Positions 62,672 through 64,000 of a stretch of 64,000 nt of DNA are shown here, one piece after another. Each line of letters begins with the position of its first letter. Within the stretch, counting starts at the first letter, position 1. The translations under genes and the position numbers were made by a program. The stretch covers positions 124,001 to 188,000 of the forward strand of contig NZ_FOHX01000006.1 in assembly GCF_900111685.1 (NCBI RefSeq), written 5' to 3'. The notes beneath the pieces were generated by a model. The model had not been told where the DNA came from and made no database searches. It was given only the letters and a program-made list of their open reading frames with translations. Origin of the DNA: Nonomuraea wenchangensis. Its GTDB lineage: Bacteria; Actinomycetota; Actinomycetes; Streptosporangiales; Streptosporangiaceae.

Positions 62672-64000
62672 ACCTGCTGTTCCTGATGACCGACCAGCAC
62701 CGGGTCGACACGCTCGGCTGCTACGGCAACCCGCACGTGGCCACGCCCAACCTCGACCGGCTGGCCGCGAGCGGCACCCGCTTCGACCGGTTCTACACGC
62801 CGACGGCCATCTGCACGCCGGCGCGGGCCAGCCTGCTCACCGGGCAGGCGCCGTTCCGGCACCGGCTGCTGGCCAACTACGAGCGCAACGTCGGCTACCT
62901 GGAGGACCTGCGGGAGGACGCGTTCACCTTCCCGTCCGCGCTGAAGGAGCGCGGCTACCAGCTCGGGCTGATCGGCAAGTGGCACGGCGGCACCCACCGC
63001 AACGCCGCCTCCTACGGCTTCGACGGCCCCGACCTGCCCGGCTGGCACAACCCGGTGGACCATCCCGACTACCTCGCCTACCTGGAGGAGCGGGGGCTGC
63101 CGCCGTACCGGATCTCGGACCTGATCCGGGGCACGACCCCGAACGGCAACCCGGGCAATCTGCTGGCCGGGCGGCTGCACCAGCCGGTCGAGGCCACCTT
63201 CGAGCACTACCTGGCGACGCGGACGATCGAGCACCTCGACCGGTACGCCGCCGACGGCCGCCCGTTCTACCTGGCCGCGCACTTCTTCGGGCCGCACCTG
63301 CCGTACCTGCTGCCGGACGAGTACTTCGACATGTACGACCCGGAGCTGGTGGAGCTGCCGCCGTCGATCGCCGAGACGTTCGAGGGCAAGCCGCCGGTGC
63401 AGCGCAACTACAGCGCCCACTGGGCGTTCGACACCCTGCCCATCGAGATCACCCGCAAGCTGATCGCGGTCTACTGGGGCTACGTGACGCTGATCGACCA
63501 GCAGCTCGGCCGCATCCTCGACCGCCTCGACGAGCTGGGGCTGAGCGACGACACCTCGGTCTTCTTCACCGCCGACCACGGCGAGTTCACCGGCGCCCAC
63601 CGGCTGCACGACAAGGGCCCGGCCATGTACGAGGACATCTACCGCATCCCCGGCATCGTCCGCGTGCCGGGCGCGCCGCCGCAGGTCAGGAACGAGTTCG
63701 TCACCCTCACCGACTGCACGGCGACCATCCTGGAGCTGACCGGCTGCGACCCGGAGCCGGCCGTGGACAGCCGCAGCCTCCTGCCCCTGGTGCGCGGCGA
63801 GCGTCCGGAGTGGCCGGGCGAGCTGCTGGCCGAGTACCACGGCCACCACTTCCCCTACCCGCAGCGGATGATCCGCGACGACCGCTACAAGCTCGTCGTC
63901 AACCCCGAGTCCGTCAACGAGCTGTACGACCTGCACGCCGACCCGCACGAGCTGAGCAACCGCTACACCCATCCCGAGCTGGCCGGGGTCCGCCGCCGGC
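62668..64000 (+). CDS. Type I sulfatase, cytoplasmic (3' end outside window)
   Basis: At least 444 codons, open to the right edge. GTG start at 62668 in GTGA overlap with the SBP gene. The sulfatase signature C-T-P-A-R is at residues 49-53: Cys49 becomes formylglycine. Metal ligands in M-T-D-Q near the start and A-D-H-G-E-F-T-G-A-H near 305. No signal peptide, so the sulfate ester must be imported before hydrolysis. Related to arylsulfatases and choline/sugar sulfatases. No formylglycine-generating enzyme is in view; EgtB has a similar fold but another role. Confidence 0.93.
   Translation, partial: MNLLFLMTDQHRVDTLGCYGNPHVATPNLDRLAASGTRFDRFYTPTAICTPARASLLTGQAPFRHRLLANYERNVGYLEDLREDAFTFPSALKERGYQLGLIGKWHGGTHRNAASYGFDGPDLPGWHNPVDHPDYLAYLEERGLPPYRISDLIRGTTPNGNPGNLLAGRLHQPVEATFEHYLATRTIEHLDRYAADGRPFYLAAHFFGPHLPYLLPDEYFDMYDPELVELPPSIAETFEGKPPVQRNYSAHWAFDTLPIEITRKLIAVYWGYVTLIDQQLGRILDRLDELGLSDDTSVFFTADHGEFTGAHRLHDKGPAMYEDIYRIPGIVRVPGAPPQVRNEFVTLTDCTATILELTGCDPEPAVDSRSLLPLVRGERPEWPGELLAEYHGHHFPYPQRMIRDDRYKLVVNPESVNELYDLHADPHELSNRYTHPELAGVRRR

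Overview
The window is 64 kb of very GC-rich actinomycete chromosome. GTG and TTG starts, ATGA/GTGA stop-start overlaps, a complete ergothioneine operon egtABCDE, zinc-finger anti-sigma and ECF sigma pairs, Sec signal peptides and cellulose-degrading enzymes all fit a mycelial soil actinomycete. The closest guess is Streptosporangiales (Nonomuraea- or Streptosporangium-like). That placement is inference; there is no rRNA or tRNA in the window. No phage, transposase, integrase or CRISPR array was seen.

Layout. 1-4.7 kb: a secreted GH3 beta-glucosidase with a cellulose-binding module (cut by the left edge) behind a CebR/CelR-type operator, and a secreted M14 carboxypeptidase flanked by two copies of an ~80-bp palindromic repeat. 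4.8-6.6 kb: two small unknown genes divergent from an unusual HTH-UTRA regulator. 6.7-12.3 kb: a four-gene peptide ABC importer (oppBC-DF-A). 12.8-15.6 kb: PPOX-fold protein, ribosome hibernation factor, DoxX protein and SDR. 15.8-18.6 kb: a fuconolactonase-like amidohydrolase and a large HEPN-motif protein. 18.6-24.2 kb: egtABCDE. 24.3-25.3 kb: ECF sigma and anti-sigma. 25.4-33.4 kb: mixed metabolism (RpiR regulator, GAF protein, amidohydrolase, alpha/beta hydrolase, CoA transferase, AadA-like nucleotidyltransferase, C45 peptidase). 33.5-35.5 kb: two zinc-ribbon miniproteins, an AA10 LPMO and a Uma2 nuclease-fold protein. 35.6-40.5 kb: a two-component cluster with one normal and one degenerate histidine kinase, a PP2C phosphatase and a methyltransferase. 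40.6-44.5 kb: nitroreductase, nitronate monooxygenase, hemerythrin and CBS-BON protein. 44.5-52.5 kb: EEP phosphatase, vanadium haloperoxidase-like protein, DUF397-like protein, serine hydrolase, small secreted protein and M36 metallopeptidase. 52.5-64 kb: two divergent sulfur-scavenging operons.

How the parts work together. (1) A sulfur island. The minus-strand operon is SBP-ATPase-permease-LLM monooxygenase-FMN reductase. It is preceded by an unannotated, apparently leaderless 24-codon peptide of the actinobacterial cysteine-leader type. The plus-strand operon is ROK regulator-permease-ATPase-SBP-cytoplasmic sulfatase, and a decayed GH35 beta-galactosidase lies beside it. (2) A dormancy or hypoxia regulon. 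DosR/DevR-like palindromes of the form GGGAC-N4-GTCCC lie before the PPOX, hibernation factor, nitroreductase/NMO and hemerythrin/CBS-BON genes, although these are split between 12-15 kb and 40-44 kb. (3) A cellulose response, with one operator type before both the beta-glucosidase and the LPMO.

Less understood items are the HEPN protein behind two adjacent palindromes, the HTH-UTRA regulator with its paired operators, and short tandem duplications at three gene boundaries. One of these creates two chained 7-codon mini-ORFs between egtA and egtB.
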